The notes under the pieces were generated by a model. The model worked only from the letters and a program-made list of their open reading frames with translations. It made no database searches and was not told the DNA's origin. This document shows positions 1-8,941 of a stretch of 64,000 nucleotides of DNA, one piece after another (the stretch's first letter is position 1; each line of letters begins with the position of its first letter). Where the stretch lies: contig CBDFGG010000005.1 of NCBI GenBank assembly GCA_965247015.1, forward strand, positions 1-64,000. Reading direction: 5' to 3'. The translations under genes and the position numbers were made by a program. Origin of the DNA: JAIXWP01 sp965247015. GTDB lineage: Bacteria; Bacteroidota; Bacteroidia; Flavobacteriales_D; Sanyastnellaceae.

Positions 1-1185
1 CTTTCCGTTTCGTGCTGCATTCACTAGTGCATTTACGATCTGCGAATTTTTTGCAACACGATATAAACTAATACGAATCGTGCGAACGAGCGGGTCGATG
101 GCTGCTTCTCGCAAGAAATCAAGAAGATTTGTAAAGCTATGGTAGGGGTAGTGAAGCAAAACATCTTGTTTTGCAATGGCTGAGATGATACTCGATTCCT
201 TAGACACTACCGGATGTTTCGCAGGAACAAGCTTCGACCAACAAAGGTCTTTTCTGCCGAAATCTGGGAAGGCCATGAGGTCGCGTTTGTTGTGATAACG
301 ACCGCCGGCAATTGCATTTTCCTTTTGTTTCAATTTGAGTTTTCTCAAAATAAACTCAAGGAAGTGCGCTGGAATTTCTTTGTCATAATTCAATCGAACG
401 TATTGACCTTTCTTTCGTTGTGTCAAACTCCGACTCATTTTTTCTACAACGCCTTTCGAAAGATCATCATCAATATCGAGCTCGGCATCGCGTGTTATTT
501 TCAGCGTGTAAGCTTTTGCTGAATCGAAATCAAATATTCCGAATACTTTTCTTAGTCTATATCGGATGATATCATCTACAAAAATGACATAGTGCTTGTT
601 GCCTTCCGTTGGTATTTCAACGAAACGAGGAAGGTTAGTTGGTACTTCCATGATCGCATAGGCACCATGGCTTTTGTCTTCTTTATATCCAAGCTCTATT
701 GCGAGATAGAATGAATTATCGTCGAGTGGAGGGAAGATGCTCTTTGAATTGAGCATGATCGGCACCAAATAAGGACGAACGTTCGATTCAAAGTATTCTT
801 CTACGAAGAGCTTTTGCTTCGGCAATAATGATTTTTCATCAACGAATAGAATATTCTGCTTGCCTAATTCTGCCTTGAGTGCTTTGAAAGTTTTGTCAAA
901 TTTCTCTTGAGAAAGTCTGACTACTTCAAGAATTTCTTCTACGGTTTCTTCTGGATCGAAGTCTAGAGTGTCGAGTGCTTTTTTGGAAATGGTTCCAGCG
1001 CGACGAAGCGTAGCAACACGAACCTTGAAGAATTCATCAAGATTATTAGAGAAGATTCCCAGGAATCGCATTCTTTCAATGAGCGGCACCTCTGCGTCTT
1101 GTGCTTCTTGAAGCACGCGATCATTAAATGATAACCAAGAGATTTCTCGGTTGATATACTCTTTTTTCTTCTTTTGCTTACTCAT
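1..1185 (-). CDS. ppk1: Polyphosphate kinase 1, N-terminal part (cut by window edge)
   Basis: Polymerises the gamma-phosphate of ATP into polyphosphate, reversibly. The first 395 codons are in the window. Reading the minus strand from the ATG at 1185 gives a typical Ppk1 N-terminal domain: near residue 12 a segment NREISWLSFNDRVLQEA, then IERMRFLGIFSNNLDEFF. The window edge falls after VAKNSQIVNALVNAARNGK, which matches the Ppk1 core entering the catalytic domains. The catalytic histidines lie beyond the edge. A second in-frame ATG at 1194 (three codons earlier) is possible; no Shine-Dalgarno separates the two. A TAACTTTG promoter element lies just upstream. The family assignment is secure from these motifs; the length of the full protein cannot be seen. 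Confidence 0.93.
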   Translation of the reverse strand, partial: MSKQKKKKEYINREISWLSFNDRVLQEAQDAEVPLIERMRFLGIFSNNLDEFFKVRVATLRRAGTISKKALDTLDFDPEETVEEILEVVRLSQEKFDKTFKALKAELGKQNILFVDEKSLLPKQKLFVEEYFESNVRPYLVPIMLNSKSIFPPLDDNSFYLAIELGYKEDKSHGAYAIMEVPTNLPRFVEIPTEGNKHYVIFVDDIIRYRLRKVFGIFDFDSAKAYTLKITRDAELDIDDDLSKGVVEKMSRSLTQRKKGQYVRLNYDKEIPAHFLEFILRKLKLKQKENAIAGGRYHNKRDLMAFPDFGRKDLCWSKLVPAKHPVVSKESSIISAIAKQDVLLHYPYHSFTNLLDFLREAAIDPLVRTIRISLYRVAKNSQIVNALVNAARNGK

Positions 1186-1213
1186 TGCAGTCATGCCCCA
1201 AATTTGGGCCTCA

Positions 1214-1221
1214 CAAAGTTA
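1214..1221 (-). promoter_or_regulatory. TAnnTTTG -7 element of ppk1
   Basis: TAACTTTG on the minus strand, 19 bases before the upstream ATG candidate at 1194. It matches the Bacteroidota -7 consensus TAnnTTTG; no clear -33 TTG was assigned. Confidence 0.55.
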
Positions 1222-1322
1222 CCTTTCTGTTAGCTGATTGTGAAGTAAATGATTTCTTTTTTAAACATACCGATTGTGGAATGAAGGCATGAATTGCATC
1301 TTTCTATAAATTGCCGTCTTTT

Positions 1323-1982
1323 ATGGCTGCTAGCAGACGAAATATCAAATGGTGTGTTGCGATTCTTTTCGTAATGATGATGATATTTCTTCAGCCTATG
1401 ATGGTTTGGAAACTCAAGCAAAGTCTTCGAGAAGTAAAATGGGCGATGAAGATTGAACTCCTCAAAAAATCTAGTTCCGATTTACATCAAGTCTTTTATT
1501 TCACCGAACAAGAATGGAATGCGTTGCCGCATCCTGATCCACATGAATTTGTTTTGAATGATGCGTTCTATGATGTGTTTCATAAAGAATTTCAAAATGG
1601 AAAATGGATGGTGAAATGTGTTCGAGATGATAAGGAAGGTGAAATCAAGAAAAATTTGAAGACTTGGATGGCAGAAGAAGATTCGCCCTATCAGAAGAAA
1701 AAGAAACAGACCAACGTGTTTTCAGTGACGAAGAAAATGATATGCGATAATGCGCCCTCATATTCAAAAGAAACTGTTTTAAATAGAAAAGACATCACTT
1801 TTTTTCTTAGTAAAAAAATTCTAGAGCCTTATTGTGGTGAGTGTTTTCAGCCGCCCTGCGGATTGGATTTTTATGATAATAAAAATCTAATCAACGAAAA
1901 TCACTATGAAGAAAATTATATTTCTATGGTGCTGCCTTTTCTTTTCTCTCTTTGGAATTGCGCAGAATATTACCATTCTTGA
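1323..1982 (+). CDS. Small membrane-anchored hypothetical protein
   Basis: A 219-residue protein of no recognised family. Residues about 7-27 form one hydrophobic segment (WCVAILFVMMMIFLQPMMVW), so the protein is probably inserted in the inner membrane with the rest outside the cytoplasm. The remainder is Lys/Glu rich and ends with a Cys pair region (YCGECFQPPCG). I chose the ATG at 1323 over an in-frame TTG at 1311. The 3' end overlaps the following TonB-dependent receptor by 77 bases, unusually long, so the last 25 residues may not be original or a late frameshift may exist. Small anchored proteins directly ahead of a TonB receptor are common in Flavobacteriia (from memory), which argues for an accessory role; this is inference. 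Confidence 0.6.
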   Translation: MAASRRNIKWCVAILFVMMMIFLQPMMVWKLKQSLREVKWAMKIELLKKSSSDLHQVFYFTEQEWNALPHPDPHEFVLNDAFYDVFHKEFQNGKWMVKCVRDDKEGEIKKNLKTWMAEEDSPYQKKKKQTNVFSVTKKMICDNAPSYSKETVLNRKDITFFLSKKILEPYCGECFQPPCGLDFYDNKNLINENHYEENYISMVLPFLFSLWNCAEYYHS

Positions 1983-4311
1983 CAAAGAGACGAAACAGCC
2001 TATTTTGGGAGCCATCGGATCTTCCGTTTATCACAAGGAAATTAAATCGAATGACCAAGGATTTATTGACTTTAAATCTTTTGGAGATGCAGATGTTTTA
2101 ACCTTTGAAGCGGATGGATATCGACCTAATTCCTATTTCAGATCTATTTTAGAAAGAGAAGGATTTATTGTCTACCTCGAAAAACTTCCAGAAGAACTTG
2201 ATGCGATTGTTATTTCAGCGACTCGTTTTCCGGAGAAGAGAGGAAATATTGCAAATCGTGTATCACTGATCGATAGGGATTTTATCATCAACCAAAATTC
2301 TCAAACCACCGCAGATCTTCTTGCGAATAGCGGAGATGTGTATATTCAAAAGAGTCAGCAGGGTGGGGGCAGTCCGATGATTCGAGGGTTCTCGACCAAT
2401 CGTCTCTTGTATGTGGTTGATGGAGTGAGAATGAATACTGCTATTTTTAGAGGTGGGAATATTCAAAATGTGATCAGCCTTGATCAATATTCTATCAACG
2501 GTGCAGAAGTGTTTTTCGGCCCCGGGTCTGTCATGTATGGATCGGATGCCATCGGAGGAGTCATGGCCTTTTCGACCCTAACTCCAGAGTATAATCTTTA
2601 CAACAATGGTGAAGCAAATACGAATGGACAAGCAACACTTCGCTTTTCTACAGCCAATAATGAGAAGACTTACAATGTTCAATTCTCCTCGGGTTGGAAA
2701 AGATGGGCAATGCTCACAAGTATTACTAGTTCCGATTTTGGTGATTTGAGAATGGGGAAAAATGGACCGGACGAGTACCTCCGAAATATTTATGGTGCGA
2801 GACGCGATACCTTGGATGTTGTCGAAACAAATGACAATCCTTTGATTCAAAAACCAACGGCTTACTCACAGGTGAATTTGATGCAAAAAATCAGGTTCAA
2901 AGCATCTGAATTTACGGATGTGCAATATGGTTTTCATTACTCAGCAACATCTAACTATTCTCGCTACGATCGTTTGATTCGCTACAGAAATGGAGCTCCT
3001 AGAAGTGCTGAGTGGAATTATGGCCCACAACTTTGGATGATGAACCAATTGACGGTTACGAACAAGAGAATCACCAAAGCTTACGATGAGATACAATTGC
3101 GTTTTGCGCATCAAAAATTTGAAGAAAGTAGAATCGATCGCGATTGGAATGATACTGAAAGACGCACAAGAACGGAGGAAGTCATTGCTTACTCAGCGAA
3201 TCTAGATTTATTTAAAAAGCTAGGAAAAGGTGAGCTGACATATGGTGCTGAATATGTACTGAATGATGTCACTTCAACAGGAACTGATGAAGATATTTCA
3301 ACGGGGAACATTGCAGTGGGCCCTGCACGTTATCCTCAGTCTGAATGGTCATCTTATGGCTTGTATGCAAGCTATAGACATAAGTTTAGCACTAAATGGA
3401 TTGGACAATTAGGTGCACGTTACAATCAGTATGCGCTCGATGCACAATTTGATACTACGTTTTATCCATTTCCCTACACCTCTGCAAGTCTGAACCAAGG
3501 AGCGTTAACTGGTAGCGCTGGTATAGTTTATCGTCCAAATAATAAATGGTCGATCAGTGCGAGTGCAGCAACCGGATTCCGTAGTCCAAACGTAGATGAT
3601 CTAGGAAAAGTTTTTGATTCGGGTGATGGGGTAGTGATTGTTCCAAATCCTGACTTGAAGGCTGAGATGGCGCAGAATATTGAGATCGGTGTTGCTCGCA
3701 ATTTGAATAGCAAACTACGCTTTGATGTATCTGCGTATTATACACTGTTGAATAATGCATTGGTGCGTCGAGAGTTTACACTTAACGGCCAAGACAGTCT
3801 GCTCTATGATGGCGAATTGAGTCGAATCAATGCCATCCAAAATGCTGCAAGCGCAACCGTCTACGGGGTGCAAGGCGGCATTCAGTGGTTGATATCACAT
3901 GAATGGCAATTCACATCAAAATTGAGCTATCAAATTGGCGAGGAAGAGTTGGATGATGGAAGTGTTAGTCCTTCGCGACATGCGGCGCCGTTGTTTGGAA
4001 GTTCGCACATCATTTTCTCACAACAGGCAATATCATTTGATTTCTATTGCATGTATAATGGAGAAAAATCGTTTGGTGATTTACCACAAGAAGAAATTGA
4101 CAAGCCATATATCTACGCTGTAGACGGTGAAGGCAATCCTTATTCTCCTTCTTGGTACACGTTGAATCTAAAGATTAATTTTCAGCCAGCGAATCATTTC
4201 GGATTCTCTGGAGGCATTGAAAACATTACCGATCAGCGCTATAGAACTTATAGCTCCGGTATTGTAGCTGCAGGACGAAATGTCTTTTTGTCTGCAAAAT
4301 TATCGTTCTAA
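1906..4311 (+). CDS. TonB-dependent outer membrane receptor
   Basis: An 801-residue outer membrane receptor for energised uptake of a large ligand such as a siderophore, haem or metal complex. Residues 1-19 are a signal peptide ending GIAQ. About 20-95 form a carboxypeptidase-regulatory-like beta-sandwich (ITILDKETKQPILGA). A plug domain follows (about 105-225) with the signature GGGSPMIRGFSTNRLLYVVDGVRMN and FFGPGSVMYGSDAIGGV, given here only as key segments. The rest is a beta-barrel ending in FLSAKLSF with terminal Phe. The plug signature resembles the haem/hemoglobin and related receptors, but the substrate is not decidable from sequence. The gene overlaps the preceding small membrane protein and ends at a strong terminator shared with tpx. 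Confidence 0.93.
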   Translation: MKKIIFLWCCLFFSLFGIAQNITILDKETKQPILGAIGSSVYHKEIKSNDQGFIDFKSFGDADVLTFEADGYRPNSYFRSILEREGFIVYLEKLPEELDAIVISATRFPEKRGNIANRVSLIDRDFIINQNSQTTADLLANSGDVYIQKSQQGGGSPMIRGFSTNRLLYVVDGVRMNTAIFRGGNIQNVISLDQYSINGAEVFFGPGSVMYGSDAIGGVMAFSTLTPEYNLYNNGEANTNGQATLRFSTANNEKTYNVQFSSGWKRWAMLTSITSSDFGDLRMGKNGPDEYLRNIYGARRDTLDVVETNDNPLIQKPTAYSQVNLMQKIRFKASEFTDVQYGFHYSATSNYSRYDRLIRYRNGAPRSAEWNYGPQLWMMNQLTVTNKRITKAYDEIQLRFAHQKFEESRIDRDWNDTERRTRTEEVIAYSANLDLFKKLGKGELTYGAEYVLNDVTSTGTDEDISTGNIAVGPARYPQSEWSSYGLYASYRHKFSTKWIGQLGARYNQYALDAQFDTTFYPFPYTSASLNQGALTGSAGIVYRPNNKWSISASAATGFRSPNVDDLGKVFDSGDGVVIVPNPDLKAEMAQNIEIGVARNLNSKLRFDVSAYYTLLNNALVRREFTLNGQDSLLYDGELSRINAIQNAASATVYGVQGGIQWLISHEWQFTSKLSYQIGEEELDDGSVSPSRHAAPLFGSSHIIFSQQAISFDFYCMYNGEKSFGDLPQEEIDKPYIYAVDGEGNPYSPSWYTLNLKINFQPANHFGFSGGIENITDQRYRTYSSGIVAAGRNVFLSAKLSF

Positions 4312-4342
4312 TTAAAAGATAAAATTGACTACTAATTGGTCA

Positions 4343-4374
4343 AAAAAAAGGCTGTCTTTCGACAGCCTTTTTTT
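4343..4374. terminator. Bidirectional terminator between TonB receptor and tpx
   Basis: Stem AAAGGCTGTC / GACAGCCTTT with a TTTC loop, flanked by an A run on the left and a T run on the right, so it can terminate both converging genes. Confidence 0.85.
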
Positions 4375-4392
4375 CTTTATTGCTTTCCCGAC

Positions 4393-4890
4393 TTACAATG
4401 CTGCAATTGCTGCATCGTAATTAGGTTCTTGAGCGATTTCAGGAACTTGCTCGGTGTATTTTACAACACCGTTTTCATCCAAGATAACAACTGCGCGACT
4501 CATCAATCCAGCTAATGGGCCATCAGTCATGTCCACGCCATAAGCTTTTGAGAAATTATCATTTTTGAATTGTGATGCGCCATGCACATTCTCCAAGCCT
4601 TCTGCAGCGCAGAATCTGTTGTGAGCGAATGGTAGATCTTTAGATACGTTGAGTACAACAGTATTTTCCATTCCGCTTGCTAATTCATTGAATTTACGAG
4701 CAGATGCTGCACAGATACCTGTATCGATGCTGGGGAAAATATTTAGAACTACTTTCTTTCCTTTCAAGCTATCAAGCGATACGCTGCTAAGGTCTGTTTT
4801 TGTTAATTCGAATGCTGGTGCTGCTGAACCTGTTGAAGGTAGCTGACCTGCAGTATTTACTGGATTTCCTTTGAATGTAATTGTTGCCAT
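4393..4890 (-). CDS. tpx: Thiol peroxidase (atypical 2-Cys peroxiredoxin)
   Basis: Reduces hydrogen peroxide and alkyl hydroperoxides using thioredoxin. The 165-residue length is normal for Tpx. The peroxidatic site reads FPSIDTGICAAS with the reactive Cys at residue 60 and the conserved Thr at 57. The resolving Cys is at 94 in HNRFCAAEGLENV. Tpx usually has Pro-Val before the reactive Cys; here it is Gly-Ile, a mild variation. The gene stands alone between a bidirectional terminator and valS, which ends 38 bases upstream. A possible weak -7 (TAACTTTA) lies just before the ATG. Confidence 0.95.
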   Translation of the reverse strand: MATITFKGNPVNTAGQLPSTGSAAPAFELTKTDLSSVSLDSLKGKKVVLNIFPSIDTGICAASARKFNELASGMENTVVLNVSKDLPFAHNRFCAAEGLENVHGASQFKNDNFSKAYGVDMTDGPLAGLMSRAVVILDENGVVKYTEQVPEIAQEPNYDAAIAAL

Positions 4891-4928
4891 TATTTTAATT
4901 ATTAAAGTTATAACAAGCAGTAAATGGT

Positions 4929-7556
4929 TTAGTTCAAACTGCTCAATTTGTCTTCGAGCATTTTGATTTTATTTAACGCATCTGACTGCTTTTTGCGCTC
5001 TTGTTCCAATACGGGAGCAGGAGCATTATTTACAAATTTCTCGTTATTTAATTTCCCTTCGACTGATCTCAAGAAGCCACGTGTATATTCAATCTCTTCG
5101 TTGATTTTTTTCTTCTCAGCTTCCACATCCACATTGGCTGTAAATGGAATAAAGAATTCGGAACCATCAACAATAAATGTAAAACAGCCGGTAGGCTTGT
5201 CATGTATGTATTCTAATGAATTTAGATTACATAAGTGTTTTACAGTTGCGTCAAAAGATTTCGAAAACTTTGAAGTTGCATTTACTTTTAAATCAAGCGC
5301 TTCTTTGTTCGCAATGTTATTTTCTTTTCTCACGTTTCTAAGACCAATAACCACTTCAGCGAATTGATTAAAGTCATTGAGAATAGTAGTGTCAAAAGCT
5401 TCTGCAGCGGGCCATTGCGCGAGACAAATAGATTCAGTTGCTGATTTTCTCTCTCCGATAAAATGCCAGATTTCCTCTGTAAGGAAAGGCATAAATGGAT
5501 GAAGAACTCGCAATAGATTTTCGAAAATTGCAATACTTGCATCGTATGTCGCACGATCCATACCTTGTCCAAACGGTGGCTTAACCATTTCGAGATACCA
5601 CGCACAGAAATCATCCCACACTAATTTGTAAGTGGTCATCAACGCTTCGTTGATTCTGAATTTCTCGTAATCATCATTGATTTCTGCAAGTGTCTGCTGG
5701 AATTTATTCTGCATCCATTTTACAGCAATAGCAGATGATTCAGGCTGTGCAAGACTATCATCCACTTTCTCTTCCCAGCCTTTTACAAGACGGAATGCAT
5801 TCCAAATTTTATTGGCAAAGTTTCTTCCTTGCTCGCAAAGTGACTCGTCAAACAAAAGGTCATTTCCTGCAGGAGAGCTCAACAACATACCCACGCGAAC
5901 ACCATCCGCACCGTAAGTACCAATGAGGTCGATAGGGTCAGGACTATTACCGAGCGATTTGCTCATTTTGCGTCCTTGCTTGTCTCTTACGATTCCCGTG
6001 TAGTACACATTTTTGAATGGTAACTCGTTACGGTATTCATAGCCGGCGATGATCATTCTCGCTACCCAGAAGAACATAATTTCTGGAGCCGTTACTAGAT
6101 CGGCAGTAGGGTAGTAGTATTTAATTTCATCTTCTGAATAGAAGCCATCAAATACAGAGATAGGCCACAACCATGAAGAGAACCAAGTGTCTAATACATC
6201 TGGATCTTGTTGTACATCTTCTTTTTTCAAAGAAGGATTCTTAGCGCTTAGTTGCGCAAAAGCTTCTTCGTGTGTTTTTGCAACAGCAAAATCTCCGTCT
6301 GGCGTGTACCATGCAGGAATGCGATGTCCCCACCAAAGCTGACGAGATATGCACCAGTCTTTGATGTTTTCCATCCAGTTTCTGTAGCTGTTCTTAAACT
6401 TCGGAGGGAAGAAACGAATGTTATCGTTCATTACATTATCCAAAGCTGGCTTGCTGATTTCTTTCATATCAACAAACCATTGCAATGAAAGTCTTGGTTC
6501 AATCACGACATCCGTTCTTTCAGAGAACCCCACTTTGTTCATGTGTTCTTCTGTCTTCACTAAATGACCCGCAGCCTCAAGATCTGCAACTATTTTCTTG
6601 CGCACTTCGAAGCGTTCCATGCCTACATAGAGTTGGCCGGCCTCGCTGATCGTGCCATCAGGATTCATCATATTGATGACTTCGAGCTTGTATTTTTCAC
6701 CTAGCATGAAGTCGTTCATATCGTGTGCTGGTGTTACTTTCAAACAACCAGTACCAAATTCCATTTCAACGTACTCATCGGCGATGATCGGAATCTCACG
6801 GTTGAGAAGTGGAACGATTGCTTTTTTTCCATGTAAATGCAAATAGCGTTCGTCTTTCGGATTAACGCAGATAGCGGTATCTCCAAGAATAGTTTCTGGA
6901 CGTGTAGTTGCAATCGTTACATATTCATCGGTGCCTGCGATTTGGTATCTAACATGAAATAATTTGGAATTAATTTCTTTGTAGATAACCTCTTCATCAC
7001 TCAAAGCGGTGAGTGCTGCAGGATCCCAATTGATCATGCGCTCGCCGCGATAGATGCGGCCTTTCTTGTATAGATCTATGAACGTGTCGATGACACTGTC
7101 ATAGTATTTTTCATCCATTGTAAAGCGCGTACGATCCCAATCGCAGCTCGCTCCCAATTTCTTTAATTGTTCTAAAATGATACCACCGTGCTTGTGTGTC
7201 CACTCCCACGCATGTTTCAAGAATTCATCACGTGAAAGGTCTGATTTTTTGACACCTTCGGCGCGAAGTTTCTGAACCACTTTAGCCTCAGTTGCAATGG
7301 AAGCGTGGTCCGTGCCTGGTACCCAAAGGGCGTTGAAGCCACGCATTCTTGCGCGACGAATAAGTAAGTCTTGAATCGTATTATTCAGCATGTGACCCAT
7401 GTGCAACACACCTGTTACATTAGGTGGTGGAATCACAATGGTATATGCGGGGCGGCTATCTGGTGTGCTTTTGAAAAGCTGATTGTCCATCCAGTACTTG
7501 TACCATTTATCTTCTGAGGTACTAGGGTCGTATTTACTGGGAATTTCGTTGGTCAT
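4929..7556 (-). CDS. valS: Valyl-tRNA synthetase
   Basis: Charges tRNA-Val with valine in the cytoplasm and hydrolyses mischarged threonine in its CP1 editing domain. The protein has 875 residues, normal for bacterial ValRS. The class I signature HMGH lies at residues 52-55 after PPPNVTGVL and the second signature KMSKS at about 530 in GRKMSKSLGNSPDP. The anticodon-binding helical domain follows. The last 65 residues are a Lys/Glu-rich coiled coil (from about VDVEAEKKKINEEIEY), the tRNA-binding arm of ValRS. The start is the ATG at 7556, 23 bases after a TATATTTG promoter element. Confidence 0.97.
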   Translation of the reverse strand: MTNEIPSKYDPSTSEDKWYKYWMDNQLFKSTPDSRPAYTIVIPPPNVTGVLHMGHMLNNTIQDLLIRRARMRGFNALWVPGTDHASIATEAKVVQKLRAEGVKKSDLSRDEFLKHAWEWTHKHGGIILEQLKKLGASCDWDRTRFTMDEKYYDSVIDTFIDLYKKGRIYRGERMINWDPAALTALSDEEVIYKEINSKLFHVRYQIAGTDEYVTIATTRPETILGDTAICVNPKDERYLHLHGKKAIVPLLNREIPIIADEYVEMEFGTGCLKVTPAHDMNDFMLGEKYKLEVINMMNPDGTISEAGQLYVGMERFEVRKKIVADLEAAGHLVKTEEHMNKVGFSERTDVVIEPRLSLQWFVDMKEISKPALDNVMNDNIRFFPPKFKNSYRNWMENIKDWCISRQLWWGHRIPAWYTPDGDFAVAKTHEEAFAQLSAKNPSLKKEDVQQDPDVLDTWFSSWLWPISVFDGFYSEDEIKYYYPTADLVTAPEIMFFWVARMIIAGYEYRNELPFKNVYYTGIVRDKQGRKMSKSLGNSPDPIDLIGTYGADGVRVGMLLSSPAGNDLLFDESLCEQGRNFANKIWNAFRLVKGWEEKVDDSLAQPESSAIAVKWMQNKFQQTLAEINDDYEKFRINEALMTTYKLVWDDFCAWYLEMVKPPFGQGMDRATYDASIAIFENLLRVLHPFMPFLTEEIWHFIGERKSATESICLAQWPAAEAFDTTILNDFNQFAEVVIGLRNVRKENNIANKEALDLKVNATSKFSKSFDATVKHLCNLNSLEYIHDKPTGCFTFIVDGSEFFIPFTANVDVEAEKKKINEEIEYTRGFLRSVEGKLNNEKFVNNAPAPVLEQERKKQSDALNKIKMLEDKLSSLN

Positions 7557-7579
7557 CGGTCGAATATATAATTTGACCG

Positions 7580-7587
7580 CAAATATA
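7580..7587 (-). promoter_or_regulatory. TAnnTTTG -7 element of valS
   Basis: TATATTTG on the minus strand, 23 bases before the valS ATG and after the stop of the upstream DUF58 gene. It indicates that valS has its own promoter and is not only read from the DUF58 operon. Confidence 0.6.
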
Positions 7588-7591
7588 ACCC

Positions 7592-8941
7592 TTAAATAAG
7601 TCCTTTCGCTTTTAACTCAAGGTACTTGTTTACCACATTAATGCTCAAATCCTCAGGACGGCTTAGAATGGTTTGGATGCCGTATTTTCTAAGCTTTGAA
7701 ACGATTTGCTTCTTTTCCATTGAGAGTTTAAGTGCAATGGTCTGTGCATAAATATCCGACACAAACTCGGCCTTTTGATGGGTGTAAGCCTTGAGTTCGG
7801 TGTTCTCAAAAATCATCACCACTAGCAAATGTTGCTTATTTATTTTTTGTAAAATAGGAAGCGCACGCTCCATAGCGTAAGAACTTTCAAAGTTGAGGAA
7901 GAGCATAATTAGGCTTCTGCTCTTGATCACATTTTTTACGCTTCGATATAAGAGATCGTAATTCCCTTCAAGGTTTTGGGGCTTTTCAGCATACAACGCA
8001 TGAAGAATTTTCTTCAATTGATTAGTACTTTTTTCCGCGGGCAATGTTGTGCCTATGCGGTGGCTGTAGGTGATTAGACCTGTTTTGTCGTGTTTTAATA
8101 AAGCGATATTAGACAAAACCAATGATGTATTGATGCTGTAGTCGAGCAATGACAGGCCGTTGAATGGCATGTGCATGTTTCTACTTTTATCAATGATCAT
8201 ATACACCTGTTGACTACGTTCGTCTTGATATTGGTTGACCATCAAGCTATCCTTGCGGGCCGTGGCTTTCCAGTTAATGGAACGAATATCATCACCTTGG
8301 CTATAATTTTTGATTTGCTCAAATTCATAGCTATGACCAATTCTACGAAGTTTTTTAATTCCCGACATGGTAGAAATGCGCGCCAAAGCAATCAGCTCGT
8401 ATTTCTTCATTTGTATAATGCTAGGAATAACCTTTACCATTTGTGGCTCTGCACATTGAACACGGCGTGAAACCAATTGAAGGTTTGCACTTAAAATGAT
8501 ATTGATAAATCCGAAATGATATTCTCCTCTCGTGACAGGGCGGAGGGAATACTTTAAAAGCTGGCTCTCACGCGGCTTTAAGACCAATGCCATTTCAAAA
8601 TCTCTTAACTGAAATTGAAAAGGTAACTCATCATAGAGTGAAATGAAATACTTGGATTTACGTGTGTTTTTTACTTCAATAGTGATATTATTTTCATCAC
8701 CAAGTGACAATACTTTTCCTGTATTTCTAATGGCAGAAATGGCTTGTTTGCCAGCAAACAAGAATATCGTTTCGAATATTACCACCGTGCAAAGAGCGAG
8801 TGTGGCAAATACTCCAGCTACCTTCATCCAAGGAAAGGCAAATCCTAGAATGAAGATTCCTATTACGATGAGCAGCGCGTAGAAGAAACGCGTGGTCAAT
8901 CGAAATCCACTGACGGATGATATTTTCTTTTCTACTTCCAA
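7592..8941 (-). CDS. DUF58 domain membrane protein
   Basis: A 449-residue protein of the DUF58 family, usually partnered with MoxR AAA+ ATPases. Two hydrophobic segments lie near residues 15-35 and 37-60. A beta-rich extracytoplasmic-type segment follows, then the DUF58 hallmark GDDIRSINWKATARKDSLMVNQY near residue 220 (given in part), followed by a von Willebrand A-like portion (VYMIIDKSRNMHMPF) with a degenerate MIDAS-like site. It is the last gene of a five-gene minus-strand block; its start directly abuts the moxR stop. Such blocks are linked to envelope protein maturation or stress in other bacteria; the exact role here is unknown. Confidence 0.9.
   Translation of the reverse strand: MEVEKKISSVSGFRLTTRFFYALLIVIGIFILGFAFPWMKVAGVFATLALCTVVIFETIFLFAGKQAISAIRNTGKVLSLGDENNITIEVKNTRKSKYFISLYDELPFQFQLRDFEMALVLKPRESQLLKYSLRPVTRGEYHFGFINIILSANLQLVSRRVQCAEPQMVKVIPSIIQMKKYELIALARISTMSGIKKLRRIGHSYEFEQIKNYSQGDDIRSINWKATARKDSLMVNQYQDERSQQVYMIIDKSRNMHMPFNGLSLLDYSINTSLVLSNIALLKHDKTGLITYSHRIGTTLPAEKSTNQLKKILHALYAEKPQNLEGNYDLLYRSVKNVIKSRSLIMLFLNFESSYAMERALPILQKINKQHLLVVMIFENTELKAYTHQKAEFVSDIYAQTIALKLSMEKKQIVSKLRKYGIQTILSRPEDLSINVVNKYLELKAKGLI

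Noticed and set aside
4649..4846. Small plus-strand open frame within tpx
   Set aside because: Antisense to the conserved peroxiredoxin core, no promoter or start context.
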